Assembly (NCBI GenBank): GCA_022841475.1
Contig: JALHRJ010000011.1
Span: forward strand, 39,521 to 103,520
DNA: 64,000 nucleotides
Direction: 5' to 3'
From: Cyclobacteriaceae bacterium
Lineage (GTDB): Bacteria; Bacteroidota; Bacteroidia; Cytophagales; Cyclobacteriaceae
The notes under the pieces are model-generated. The model was not told the DNA's origin and did not search any database. It worked only from the letters and a program-made list of their open reading frames with translations. Within the stretch, counting starts at the first letter, position 1; each line of letters starts with the position of its first letter. Both the position numbers and the translations under genes were made by a program. Positions 8,014 through 17,226 of this stretch are shown here, piece after piece.

Positions 8014-10778
8014 AGCACATATTGTAAGATACCTCCATTGCGGTAGTATTCAATTTCTATTTTAGAATCAAGACGGGCTATGGCGTGAAACTTAATTTCT
8101 TTCCCCATTTCGTCTTTAGCAATTACCTGGATTTCTTTTAATGGTTTGATATCGTTCGCAATTCCTGTTATTGAAAATATCTCTTTCCCTGTTAATCCTA
8201 AACTTTCAGCAGTTTCTCCCGCTTTGTATTGAAGCGGCAACACACCCATTCCAACCAGGTTGCTTCGGTGGATTCGTTCGTAGCTCTCTGCTAACACACA
8301 ATTTATACCCAAAAGAAATGCACCTTTTGCAGCCCAATCCCGCGAGGAGCCACTTCCGTATTCCTTTCCAGTCAAAACAAGCAAAGGAGTTTGCTCCTCT
8401 TTGTATTTTAAGGAGGCATCATAAACAGTCATTTCTTTACCAGAAGGCAAATGGTTTGTGTAACCACCCTCTTTTTCAGCTAGTTTATTTTTGATTCGCA
8501 CATTGGCAAATGTTCCTCGTACCATCACCTCATCGTTCCCTCTCCGTGATCCGTAGGAATTAAAACTTTCTTTTTTCACGCCTCGTTCCAACAGGTATTT
8601 ACCTGCGGAAGAGTGTTCATTAAAACCACCTGCTGGAGAAATATGGTCAGTAGTTATACTATCTCCCAATACCATTAGGGCGCGTGCACCATTTATATCT
8701 TGCAGTGGGTTTGGCTTTTCGGATATGTCATGGAAAAATGGGATTTCCTTAATATAGGTTGAGTCCTCATCCCATTCATACAACTTGCCTTTAGGCACTT
8801 CTAGGTTCCTCCAAATCTCATTGCCTTCGAATATCTCTCCATAGTTTTTTGCAAAATCATCAGGAGATAGGACTCGGCTCAGTATTTCATTGATCTCATC
8901 GTCAGATGGCCAAATATCTTTCAGGTAAACTGGTTGTAGATTGGAATCGTAACTTATGGGTTCATTGACTAAATCAATATCTACTCGACCGGCAATAGCA
9001 TAAGCGACCACCAGCATGGGAGACATCAAGAAATTCATTTTGACCTGGGGATGTATCCTGGCCTCAAAATTTCTATTTCCAGAAAGAACAGAAGCCACGA
9101 CCAAGTTATTGTCGTCAACAGCTTTTGCAATTTTGGGAGATAATGGACCTGAGTTTCCGATACATGAAGTGCAGCCGTAGCCCACTAAATGGAATTGAAG
9201 TGTCTCCAAATCTTTCATCAAATCTGCCCTTTCCAAATAGTCCGTTACTACTTTAGAGCCAGGTGCGAGCGAAGTTTTCACCCAAGGTTTTACATTGATC
9301 CCGTGCTCTCTGGCTTTTCTGGCTACCAATCCCGCACCTACCATCACAAATGGATTGGAGGTGTTAGTGCATGATGTAATAGCTGCTATTGCAACCGAGC
9401 CATCTGAAAGCATAAATTTCTCCTGGCCATTTGTTATCCAAACGGTTTTTAAACCATTCTTTTCTTTGGTTTCTATTTCTGTTGGAAGTGGGCTTGTCGT
9501 AACAGAAGAATACGGCAAATCTCCTCCCTCACCATCAAAACGTGTAATAGCCTTTTCCATGGCACGATCCTCATGAGAAATATATTTCCTATCGAAGGAC
9601 TCGTCTAACAAATCAATAAACTTATTTTTAAAATCCTTCAAAAGGATTTTATCCTGTGGCCTTTTCGGACCTGCCACAGTGGGTTCGATGGTTGAAATGT
9701 CTAGCTCTACAACATCCGTATAGTTGATTTTATCTTCGTGTTCACGCCACAGCATATTGGCTTTACAATACGTTTCCACCAATTTGATTTGTTCTTCGGA
9801 GCGATTACTTTTCCGCATATACTCCAACGTTTTATTATCTATGGGGAAATAGGTAATTGTACTCCCGAATTCAGGTGACATATTTCCAATGGTTGCCCTG
9901 TCAGGAACTGAAAGATTGTCTAGTCCTGAACCGAAAACTTCTACGAATTTTCCTACTACACCTCGTTTCCTCAGCAAATTGGCAATGGTTAAAACAAGGT
10001 CAGTGGCAGTGGAACCTAATGGAAGTTTACCCGTGAGCTTGAGTCCAATTACTTCCGGCATAATAAAGTAAAGAGGCTGTCCCAAAATAGCAGCTTCTGC
10101 TTCGATGCCACCAACGCCCCAAGCCACTACACCAATACCATTGACCATGGGCGTATGACTATCCAGTCCTACTGCCGTGTCAGGAAAAATTTCTCCATTT
10201 CTTTCAATCACGCCTTTAGATAAATATTCAAGGTTTACTTGATGACAAATACCCATACCAGGAGGCACCACTGTAAAATTATCAAACGAATTCTGCGCCC
10301 ATTTCAAAAATTGATAACGCTCTTTATTGCGTTTGTATTCTTCTTCTATATTGCGCTCATAGGAATAGTCAGTTCCAAAAAAATCTACTTGCACCGAGTG
10401 GTCTATCACCAGGTCAACAGGTATGAGTGGATTGATGGCATTCGGATCCTTTCCTTTTCTTGCAACTTCTGCTCGAAGTGCAGCAATATCAACTACTGCA
10501 GGAACCCCTGTAAAATCCTGCATCAAAACACGGGCAGGCTTAAAGGGAATATCTTTGTCTGAGGCTTTAGGCTGCCAATGCAAAAGTGTTTCAATATTTT
10601 CCTTCGTTACTGCAAAGTCATCAAAATTACGCAAGGCATTTTCCAACAAAATCCTAATGGAAAACGGTAGCTTATCAACAGCGTGTCCCTGTTTTTGCAA
10701 TTCAGGAAGACTATAGTAATTGAACGTGTCGTTTTTAATAGTCAACGACTTCCTTATCTGATAGGGATCTTTGGACAT
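7995..10778 (-). CDS. acnA: Aconitate hydratase A
   Basis: 927 residues, the usual length of the AcnA/IRP branch. It isomerises citrate and isocitrate in the TCA cycle with a 4Fe-4S cluster. Cluster cysteines are seen in AAITSCTNTSNPF and in GYGCTSCIGNSGP; other landmarks are VLMQDFTGVPAVVDIA, DSHTPMVNGIGVVAWGVGG and the C-terminal swivel block GDSITTDHISPAGG with GSGSSRDWAAKGAFLLG. No frame damage is visible. It stands as a single gene on the minus strand inside the stress cluster. AcnA is the stress-stable aconitase in several bacteria, which would suit this location. Confidence 0.97.
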   Translation of the reverse strand: MSKDPYQIRKSLTIKNDTFNYYSLPELQKQGHAVDKLPFSIRILLENALRNFDDFAVTKENIETLLHWQPKASDKDIPFKPARVLMQDFTGVPAVVDIAALRAEVARKGKDPNAINPLIPVDLVIDHSVQVDFFGTDYSYERNIEEEYKRNKERYQFLKWAQNSFDNFTVVPPGMGICHQVNLEYLSKGVIERNGEIFPDTAVGLDSHTPMVNGIGVVAWGVGGIEAEAAILGQPLYFIMPEVIGLKLTGKLPLGSTATDLVLTIANLLRKRGVVGKFVEVFGSGLDNLSVPDRATIGNMSPEFGSTITYFPIDNKTLEYMRKSNRSEEQIKLVETYCKANMLWREHEDKINYTDVVELDISTIEPTVAGPKRPQDKILLKDFKNKFIDLLDESFDRKYISHEDRAMEKAITRFDGEGGDLPYSSVTTSPLPTEIETKEKNGLKTVWITNGQEKFMLSDGSVAIAAITSCTNTSNPFVMVGAGLVARKAREHGINVKPWVKTSLAPGSKVVTDYLERADLMKDLETLQFHLVGYGCTSCIGNSGPLSPKIAKAVDDNNLVVASVLSGNRNFEARIHPQVKMNFLMSPMLVVAYAIAGRVDIDLVNEPISYDSNLQPVYLKDIWPSDDEINEILSRVLSPDDFAKNYGEIFEGNEIWRNLEVPKGKLYEWDEDSTYIKEIPFFHDISEKPNPLQDINGARALMVLGDSITTDHISPAGGFNEHSSAGKYLLERGVKKESFNSYGSRRGNDEVMVRGTFANVRIKNKLAEKEGGYTNHLPSGKEMTVYDASLKYKEEQTPLLVLTGKEYGSGSSRDWAAKGAFLLGINCVLAESYERIHRSNLVGMGVLPLQYKAGETAESLGLTGKEIFSITGIANDIKPLKEIQVIAKDEMGKEIKFHAIARLDSKIEIEYYRNGGILQYVLRQFLK

Positions 10779-10843
10779 GATTTTAGTGTTTACTTTTTAC
10801 GCTAATTGTATTCCGTTAATTATTATCAATGGTCATTTCTGTT

Positions 10844-10936
10844 TTATAAACCTCACGACTATAGCCATTCTGTAAAAATCTGCTTACCAACTGATTCGAA
10901 CGTTTCATAATATACCCTTTTAATGTTGATTTTCAT
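10844..10936 (-). pseudogene. 5' remnant of a second DUF488 gene
   Basis: From the ATG at 10936 the frame reads MKINIKRVYYETFESVGKQI then FTEWL-stop-S-stop-GL. Compared with the DUF488 consensus (IKIKRVY...[13 protein letters not shown]) the three spoiled positions are TAG for TGG, TCG for CCG and TGA for CGA. All three are single transitions, so this looks like point-mutation decay of a real gene. Nothing of the rest of the family can be followed beyond 10844. It sits between the aconitase gene and the frameshifted chemoreceptor-like gene. Confidence 0.45.
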
Positions 10937-10981
10937 ACCCTTCCATTATGATGGGGAATTATTCATTGATTCAAAATTCTC

Positions 10982-11630
10982 TCACTGGAAACTTGGACTT
11001 ATTCTTAATTGCATTTTTTCATCCTTGATTATTCTAATAACTAGCAGCAAAAAGACAATAGTCATTGCAATTTCCAGGTGGCTCGTATTATTACTAGAGC
11101 CTACGATTACATAAGAATTGTCGAGCAGCTTTTTTCCTTCGCTAAGTTGTGTTTTTGATAGCCTCATTAAGTCCGCCAAAACCGAATCATATTTTTTTAC
11201 TAGTTCATCAACAATTATTTCTCGTTGTGGTGGTGCAGGATTAAGGAGGAATTTATTTTCATATTGTTCTGACATTCGAATATTGCCTTTTAATGTTGCC
11301 AACAACAGTTCTTCAAATTTGGTTAACTCAGTTTTCTCATAGCTTTTTATAAGCTGTTGTATAGAATCATTCATTTGAATACTTTGTTCAAGAAATACAC
11401 CTTCAAATTGTGTCATGGTTTTCCTGCGATAAATCTTTTTGGATAGCTGGAAAATATAGTCCTTGGCCACCAATCGGTCTTCATAAATGGATGTAATGGT
11501 TTCTTGTAATTCTGAAAAATGATTTTTATTCACTTGACGAATCATTACCATCATAATAAAGATCATAATTAATTGAACCGAGCAGTAACCTTCGGTTACC
11601 TTTTTCGCTGAAAATGTCTTTCCACTTCAT
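10982..11630 (-). pseudogene. Chemoreceptor-type four-helix-bundle membrane protein, frameshifted near the N-terminus
   Basis: The 194-residue main frame (10982-11566) has a helical extracytoplasmic region of MCP four-helix-bundle type (about 20-150) and a C-terminal membrane helix (LEIAMTIVFLLLVIRII), with no signalling domain. The start of the gene is in another frame: ATG at 11630 gives MKWKDIFSEKGNRRLLLGSI, then runs off-frame and stops. Joining the two frames near 11575 gives a normal cytoplasmic lead plus first membrane helix (LLLGSI...IMIFIMMVMI). So one indel seems to have broken the gene. A downstream start at 11566 might still make most of the protein. Confidence 0.7.
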
Positions 11631-11678
11631 AATTGTATTTTGTTTCTTGGGTTATAAATTTTAGCAAATGATTGCGCC

Positions 11679-11846
11679 TTACATCTTCAGTTTGACTTCA
11701 TCAATAAACTCTTTGCTTGCTGAAACAAAGCCCCATTCAATAAATCGTCCTTCACGAAAAGGTTCACCACTAAAAATATAAATGGTGCTATTTAATCTAC
11801 CAGAGATTGATGACTCAGTTATTGCGCCATTACCAGATAAGAAATT
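11679..11846 (-). pseudogene. 3' fragment of a pirin-family gene
   Basis: Directly after the HPF-like stop codon, and in the same frame, the minus strand reads about 55 residues including TIYIFSGEPFREGRFIEWGF then VSASKEFIDEVK and a stop. That is the C-terminal pattern of pirin-like cupins (GEPF.E.RFI.WNFVSSSKE.I). There is no start codon and the N-terminal cupin is absent, so this is a truncated remnant. The junction with the HPF-like gene suggests a deletion joined the two. Confidence 0.6.
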
Positions 11847-12152
11847 TTATCGCTTTTCCAATTGACTTTTTAGTTTGTCTTCTACACTGGCCAACAGTGC
11901 ATGGAAATTATCTCCATACTCTGATGCGAAGGGTTCATTACGTGGAATGCCCAGGCGGATACTGACCTGCTTCTGTTGTGTGCCTTTTTCCTTTTTTTCT
12001 TCGAAAAAGATATCTGCCCAATGTATTTTGTCGTAAACATGATTCAGGCGCTTGATACATCCACGTACCATAACCTTCACATCATCTCCGATGGTGGTAC
12101 CTGCCGCCTGAACGCTAATTCTTGTTCCCGTGATATTTTCAGTGTAATTCAT
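11847..12152 (-). CDS. HPF/RaiA-like ribosome-associated protein
   Basis: 101 residues that follow the HPF fold: strand ISVQAAGTTIGDDVKVMVRG, strand ADIFFEEKKEK, strand KQVSIRLGIPRNEPFASE, and the closing helix FHALLASVEDKLKSQLEKR. It is distinct in sequence from the HPF at 3719 and probably a paralogue with a different role in ribosome hibernation. It lies 66 bp downstream of dps, on the same strand, and the two are likely one stress unit. A pirin remnant follows directly. Confidence 0.75.
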   Translation of the reverse strand: MNYTENITGTRISVQAAGTTIGDDVKVMVRGCIKRLNHVYDKIHWADIFFEEKKEKGTQQKQVSIRLGIPRNEPFASEYGDNFHALLASVEDKLKSQLEKR

Positions 12153-12218
12153 AATTCGTTTTTAAGGTTTCATCCATTTATCATTCGAGCGTTTTTCCAA
12201 CACTTCACGTTTAAAATA

Positions 12219-12692
12219 TTATTTTAAATACGCGGAATACATCCAGACCAATTTTTCCTGTTCACGAATGTAATCACTCATCAATGCATTGGTTCCTTCA
12301 TCATCTGTTTCTGCCGATAGCTCCAGAATTTCCCGTTGAAGGGTGATAATAATTTTTAATGAGTCAAGCGTGTCTTTTACATCTTGTATGCCGTCAGACA
12401 CTTCGGTACTTTCCTTGACTTTTGAGTCCTTTAGATAGAATGAATATTTATGGATTGGGGTGTGACCCAATGTTAGAATTCGTTCTGCTATCTCATCAAT
12501 TTTTACAAATAAATTTTCATACAGTTCTTGGAATTTATCGTGTAACTCAAAGAATTTATCACCTTTTATGTTCCAATGATATCCTCTGGTATTTTGATAA
12601 AAGATTGAATAATCTGCCAAGAGCTCATTGAGTTTTTCTGCAAGTACTTTAGATTTCCCTACGTCTAGTCCTATCGAGTTTATTTTAGTCAT
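12219..12692 (-). CDS. dps: Dps-family ferritin-like protein
   Basis: 157 residues, the family length. Ferroxidase-site landmarks are visible: YHWNIKGDKFFELHDKFQELYENLFVKIDEIAERI, with the His and Asp/Glu ligands spaced as in Dps. The protein should form a 12-mer that oxidises Fe(II) with peroxide and shields DNA in starvation or oxidative stress. It lies upstream of the HPF-like gene and in a cluster of stress genes. The lysine-poor N-terminus makes direct DNA binding uncertain. Confidence 0.93.
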   Translation of the reverse strand: MTKINSIGLDVGKSKVLAEKLNELLADYSIFYQNTRGYHWNIKGDKFFELHDKFQELYENLFVKIDEIAERILTLGHTPIHKYSFYLKDSKVKESTEVSDGIQDVKDTLDSLKIIITLQREILELSAETDDEGTNALMSDYIREQEKLVWMYSAYLK

Positions 12693-12776
12693 TTTCTTCG
12701 CTTTTAAGTGTTATAGGTTAATATCTTTTTTTAGAAATTTTTTCTGTCACGTGACCTCTCAATCAATGTATTCCGG

Positions 12777-13715
12777 TTATCCTGCATTTAGATAACAGCA
12801 TGTCCAAATAGAACCATTCTTTGTAATCAATTTTTCTAATGTTCCATTGTCAGAAAGTTCATTCATTAAAGTTTCACTTTCGATTCTTGGTGTTCCTGAT
12901 AGTACGGAAAACTCTTTTGCCGTGAGTGAATTATATTTTGAAAAAAGTGTTTCCCAATTTTTACTGTATTCTCCTTTCGTAATAATAGAATTAAGTTTTA
13001 GAATTGCTGCTTCGTAAAGAGCATATGGTTTTGAGCCATAAACGATTTCTCTATTTCCCGAATCATCTAAAAAGAGCATGGTTGGAAATCCTCTTACGCC
13101 TTGTTCTGATCCTAATTTCAAATCTTGTTCAAACATCGCTATTGCATTGCCTTCAAAGTCGGTTTTGAACTGCTCAATATTTAATCCTACATTTTTAGCA
13201 GCAACTTCGAGATGTTCCCACTTTGCAATATTTTTCTTTTGTAGAAAAACCATTTCTCTAATTTCGCGAAGAAAAAGAATTGCCTTTTCATTGTCTTGCA
13301 TTTGTGCTGCCTTAAATGCTATGGATGGTGGATAAGATGAATCTAAGGGGTCTTCCAACCATAGATCTCCGTCAATGGGCATATCGTAATGAACACTCAC
13401 TTCATCCCAGTGAGCTGCCACGTCCGATGGTTTTCCGATGCCACCGCTATTGTAACTCCAGTTTGGTAATAAACCTCCCATTCTATATTCTATTTCAATG
13501 TCGTTACCATATTCCAATTTGAGTTTTCGCAATTGTGGTTCTATGCCCCAACAGGATGAACAAATAGGATCCGTATAATAAATTAGCTTTACGGATTTCT
13601 TAGTTGATTGCGTATTGCTTTGCGATGTAGAATCCATACCTACATCTTCTATTTCACACATTCCAGTTTCTATGTCGCATAGAAGCGGATTGTTTTTCAA
13701 TGTTTCGTTTTTCAT
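12777..13715 (-). CDS. DsbA/FrnE-type thioredoxin-fold protein
   Basis: 312 residues. After an N-terminal stretch with a Cys pair (LLCDIETGMCE), residues from about 45 have the DsbA/FrnE fold: LIYYTDPICSSCWGIEPQLRKL holds a CSSC active site, and GVRGFPTMLFLDD is the cis-Pro loop. No signal peptide is visible, so it acts in the cytoplasm, as in FrnE and SpxH/YjbH relatives. Possible roles are disulfide isomerisation under oxidative stress or a protease adaptor; the sequence does not decide. It lies between doxX and dps on the same strand. Confidence 0.85.
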   Translation of the reverse strand: MKNETLKNNPLLCDIETGMCEIEDVGMDSTSQSNTQSTKKSVKLIYYTDPICSSCWGIEPQLRKLKLEYGNDIEIEYRMGGLLPNWSYNSGGIGKPSDVAAHWDEVSVHYDMPIDGDLWLEDPLDSSYPPSIAFKAAQMQDNEKAILFLREIREMVFLQKKNIAKWEHLEVAAKNVGLNIEQFKTDFEGNAIAMFEQDLKLGSEQGVRGFPTMLFLDDSGNREIVYGSKPYALYEAAILKLNSIITKGEYSKNWETLFSKYNSLTAKEFSVLSGTPRIESETLMNELSDNGTLEKLITKNGSIWTCCYLNAG

Positions 13716-13803
13716 AAGTTTCTTTTTATTGACCTTGCCAAGCTGTGACGCTTAACAAGAAATTAGTAATGCGTACCGGATTTACTCTTCTTTAAATACT
13801 ACA

Positions 13804-14238
13804 TTATGCATAAACCGTCTTCAAGAATCTCTTTCTGATAATATTATCCAGCGAATATTTACCTCCGCCCATAATGAATAGGAAGGTAAAGCCAAGCAAA
13901 TAAAGAGCTGCCATTTCTTTGATTGAGAAAGGATCTGCACTATGAATATAAAACACTGCTACGGCCATCGTAAAAATCAGAGGAATAGCTGCGAAACGTG
14001 TCCCCAATCCGACAAGAATTAGAATGGAACAGAATACTTCAGCAAAAACGGCAAGCGCTAGTGTAACGGGCTGACTCATCCCAAATAGACTGGCAAACAC
14101 GATGGGTTCATCTGAAAGGAACATTGTAAGTTTTGGCAAGCCATGTGTAAGCATTAGTAATGCAATGCTGACGCGAATGAACACGAGAGCCACATCGGCA
14201 TTACCTAGTCGTAGTGATTTGTTTAATACTTGTTTCAT
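13804..14238 (-). CDS. DoxX-family membrane protein
   Basis: 144 residues with four hydrophobic segments and the DoxX pattern (RVSIALLMLTHGLPKL near the start, then AEVFCSILILVGLGTRFAAIPLIFTMAVAVFYIHS). Family members are small inner-membrane proteins linked to quinone chemistry or to redox and stress complexes; the exact role is not settled. It heads the minus-strand run doxX, FrnE-like, dps, HPF-like. Confidence 0.88.
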   Translation of the reverse strand: MKQVLNKSLRLGNADVALVFIRVSIALLMLTHGLPKLTMFLSDEPIVFASLFGMSQPVTLALAVFAEVFCSILILVGLGTRFAAIPLIFTMAVAVFYIHSADPFSIKEMAALYLLGFTFLFIMGGGKYSLDNIIRKRFLKTVYA

Positions 14239-14332
14239 TTTTTTTACTTTTAATTGTTATTCAAAACTATATTGATGGATAAGCAGGCTGATATCTGATA
14301 AGAAAAAACTTGATACATATTAAGAGACTGAC

Positions 14333-14416
14333 TTATACTGCATAGCGGCTTATCATCCATAAGCATATGACAATAAAAGTAGCCAGGGCGAGGTATGATT
14401 TAAATTGATCTCTCAT
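14333..14416 (-). CDS. Possible 27-residue membrane peptide
   Basis: A short frame reading MRDQFKSYLALATFIVICLW then MISRYAV and stop: a basic start followed by one hydrophobic helix of about 15 residues. This is a common shape of small membrane proteins, but at this length it could be chance. It lies upstream of doxX on the same strand. Confidence 0.3.
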   Translation of the reverse strand: MRDQFKSYLALATFIVICLWMISRYAV

Positions 14417-15591
14417 AGGTAAAGTTTTTTATTTGTTGTTTAGTGAATAAATTACTATTACTGTATCCTATTCCAACATCCATACCAAATAAAAGCAGCC
14501 ATTCAACCGTTTCATGGAGGTAATTAGAAAAGTTGAGTGGGTAATAATTACTCAGCGAGGTATTTCCCCCTTGTCATTACAAGTAATTCTTATCCGCAAC
14601 TTGGAACGTATGCCCTCCAAATTTTTCATTTAGATATTTATGTCAACAAAAATGTAATAGCCATTCAGAGTAGTTGGCTCGGTTACAAGAAATGGTTGAG
14701 ACTGAAACCCGTATGAAACGGAAATGATAGCGTGTGATTTAAAGTGAATACAAAAGATTATCAGGCTAAACATTCTCGTCTGCGTTCTGTATATTTTTGA
14801 TCGGAAGAAGTCGATTTTATTATCAGGCGTTGTCGGAAGTTTGCCTCCTGTCCCCGCGCCTACAAAGCCGTCAAAATGTGCCTTTCGCGGTTTTTTTTTG
14901 GCGGCCTTTTATTCCAAAACAATTCAGTTCTGAAACGGAATTAATCTCTAACATTTCACTTTCACTCAGGAAGTGTCCTATGAAAATGATACGCTGAAAT
15001 CATCAGAATTTGAAAATTCTTCCCTTTGAAAAATTTGGGGCAATTACATACGGCATATTCAGTGCTCACAGTAAAAGTGCGAAATTTGGGATCAGTTGAA
15101 CCACCGCCAGCACAGTCTGTATATACTTCTATTCCATTGTAACCGCACAAAGCAGCAAACGTGAGGTAATTGGTAGTAGAAGTAAACGAATAACCTGGAG
15201 TAATGCCTGGGTACAAGGCCATAGCCTGGGTATCTTCGGTGAATCCAAACACTCATTCAGAGTCAAACACACTCAAAAATATTCATGCAAAAAAACTTCA
15301 ATCCATTTCGGCACTTCTATGTTCATTTCGTAATTATGCGCCTATCCCAGGCACAAAATCTCCGTATACTTCTCAAGAGGAGTTCAATTTTTTCTTTCCC
15401 CAGTTGGTAACAACTTGTGATTTTCTAAGTGCTGCCTTTTTGATCTTTCAAGAAAAGAAGGATCTGTATGTGCATCACTTGGTGAACAACTGATTTATGA
15501 ATGTTGCATAGTTGGAGAATTCAGTAGCGAGTATAGACTCGGTACCTAGGATTGCTATGTTCATTCTAATTGAGAATAAAACGGATGAGTT
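14417..15591. other. Long gap at the left edge of the mobilizable element
   Basis: I recognise no gene in this stretch. One minus-strand frame at 14962-15252 (GTG start, 96 residues) has a protein-like, aromatic and Gly/Thr-rich composition (ALYPGITPGYSFTSTTNYLTF) with six Cys in all, like part of a secreted protein, but it has no signal peptide and no upstream extension. It may be a remnant. A TGAGT/ACTCA inverted repeat lies at 14534-14553. The left end of the mobilizable element should fall in here, but no direct repeat marks it. Confidence 0.4.
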
Positions 15592-15906
15592 ATGTTAGAA
15601 AAGAAACCAAATGATAGTGAGAAAAATATCGCCATCTACAGGGATCAACTAATTACCCTTGGAGACTTAGAATCTTTCAAGCTCTCGCTCCTTGAAGAAA
15701 TAAGATCAATCCTTCGAGAGTCACCAGGTCAACCCACTAAACAATGGTTAAAATCAAAAGAGGTTCGGAAACTTCTTGGTATATCTCCCGGTACTTTGCA
15801 AAACCTGCGTGTGAATGGAACTCTTTCATTTACAAAGATTGGCAGCATCGTGTTCTACCGCTATGAGGACATAGCACGTCTATTAAATAATCAACCATCG
15901 AAGTGA
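15592..15906 (+). CDS. Helix-turn-helix protein (excisionase/MerR-like)
   Basis: 104 residues. The C-terminal half has a winged-helix MerR/excisionase-type HTH (WLKSKEVRKLLGISPGTLQNLRVNG, then a wing SFTKIGSIVFYRYEDIARLL). The N-terminal half is a charged helix (LGDLESFKLSLLEEIRSIL) that may dimerise. In Bacteroidota mobile elements such proteins act as excision or copy-control factors. It is the first gene of the mobilizable element; the next gene starts four bases after its stop. Confidence 0.8.
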   Translation: MLEKKPNDSEKNIAIYRDQLITLGDLESFKLSLLEEIRSILRESPGQPTKQWLKSKEVRKLLGISPGTLQNLRVNGTLSFTKIGSIVFYRYEDIARLLNNQPSK

Positions 15907-15910
15907 AGCT

Positions 15911-16228
15911 GTGACAGACGGGTACCACCAACTTGCCCAGTTCATCAGCCGCATGGCTTCAGACAATCGCCTGAAGCCTGTGCATATCTCTTTATCTGTT
16001 GCACTATGTCACAGTTGGATGTTAAACCATTTTCAATACTCCTACCGAACCTCGAGAAGGATGCTGATGAAAGCATCGCGGATTCGGTCGAAGGCAACTT
16101 ATCATAAAGCTCTGAAAGAGCTTCAACTGTACGGGTACCTCAAATACGCTCCTTCATATCATCCTGTGAAAGCGAGTGAGGTCATTCTCATTGGCGAGGC
16201 AAATAACAATGGTGATGAGCATGAATAA
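15911..16228 (+). CDS. Mobile-element small protein, possibly replication-associated
   Basis: 105 residues starting at a GTG just after the HTH gene stop. It looks like a winged-helix protein (SLSVALCHSWMLNHFQYSYR, then MKASRIRSKATYHKALKELQLYGYLKY), the layout of replisome-organiser or initiator-like proteins in mobile elements. No catalytic motif is visible. Its stop overlaps the start of the primase-like gene by 8 bp, so the two are translationally coupled. The specific role is inferred from position. Confidence 0.65.
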   Translation: MTDGYHQLAQFISRMASDNRLKPVHISLSVALCHSWMLNHFQYSYRTSRRMLMKASRIRSKATYHKALKELQLYGYLKYAPSYHPVKASEVILIGEANNNGDEHE

Positions 16229-17138
16229 ATTATCATTCACCGAAGCCAAACAAATTCCGATTACAGACTATCTGAGCCGTTTAGGATTTGAACCGGCTTA
16301 CTCACGAGGATATGATTCTTGGTATCATTCACCCTTGAGAGAAGAGCGAACACCTTCTTTCAAAGTCAACACTCGCTTAAATGTCTGGTTTGATCATGGT
16401 AGCGGAGATGGGGGAACGATTATCGACCTGGGTGCCAAACTTCATCATTGTTCTTTGTCCGAATTTTTAGAAAAGCTTTCCAATGAAAATCTTCATACGC
16501 TTTCCCTTCACCGGGAACCTCCAAGAATCCATCCTCCTGAAAATAAAGTGGAAGTTCTCTCTGTAAAGGAATTAACTGATCCCAATCTTATTCATTACCT
16601 CACTACCCGCAGCATCGATCTGGATACTGCTCGTTTATATTGTAAAGAGGTAGACTTTCAAATTGGAGAACGGGTTTATTCTGCGATCGGGTTTCCCAAT
16701 CAACAAGGTGCCTATGAACTTCGCAATCATTGGTTCAAAGGTTCGTCTTCACCCAAAGACTTTTCTTTCATCGATAACAATGAAAAAAAAGTAGCCTTAC
16801 TGGAAGGGTTTATTGATTTCTTATCCATTGGTAAGATTGATACCCCTGAGTTTAAGGAACTGGTGATGAATTCAGATTTCCTGATCCTTAATTCCCTTCG
16901 CTTACTCAACCGCACGCTTCGTGTCCTTCAGGATCATAAAGTAATAAACCTCTTTCTCGACAATGATGCACCTTCCGAGGAAGCCAAGGTGAGTCTGAAG
17001 CAAAAAGGAATTGTGTTCTACGATGCGGCACCTCTTTACACCAATCACAAGGATGTGAATGAGTATCTCAAGGTGCTAACCAAATCAAAACAAGGTCAGG
17101 CTATTTCTAAAAGAAGGTCGCATGGCTACAGACGCTAG
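16221..17138 (+). CDS. Toprim/CHC2-like DNA primase of the mobile element
   Basis: 305 residues from the ATG at 16221. The N-terminal part resembles the CHC2 primase domain (YHSPLREERTPSFKV and HGSGDGGTIIDL), but the zinc-binding Cys/His set is missing. The C-terminal part has Toprim landmarks: VALLEGFIDFLSI with the catalytic Glu and NLFLDNDAPSEE with the acidic pair. It should make primers for replication of the element after transfer. Primases of this kind stand next to mob genes in many Bacteroidota elements. Confidence 0.8.
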   Translation: MNKLSFTEAKQIPITDYLSRLGFEPAYSRGYDSWYHSPLREERTPSFKVNTRLNVWFDHGSGDGGTIIDLGAKLHHCSLSEFLEKLSNENLHTLSLHREPPRIHPPENKVEVLSVKELTDPNLIHYLTTRSIDLDTARLYCKEVDFQIGERVYSAIGFPNQQGAYELRNHWFKGSSSPKDFSFIDNNEKKVALLEGFIDFLSIGKIDTPEFKELVMNSDFLILNSLRLLNRTLRVLQDHKVINLFLDNDAPSEEAKVSLKQKGIVFYDAAPLYTNHKDVNEYLKVLTKSKQGQAISKRRSHGYRR

Positions 17139-17226
17139 GTCAGAATCATGTGCTGAAGGTATTTGTAAATCAGCAGCTAGGTGTAAAAAGATGTAGAAGT
17201 TATCCAGTAACTCAAAACTCATACTT

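Noticed and set aside
14962..15252. Protein-like 96-residue minus-strand frame with several Cys
   Set aside because: No signal peptide, no family match I recognise, GTG start directly after a stop; described only as part of the gap entry.
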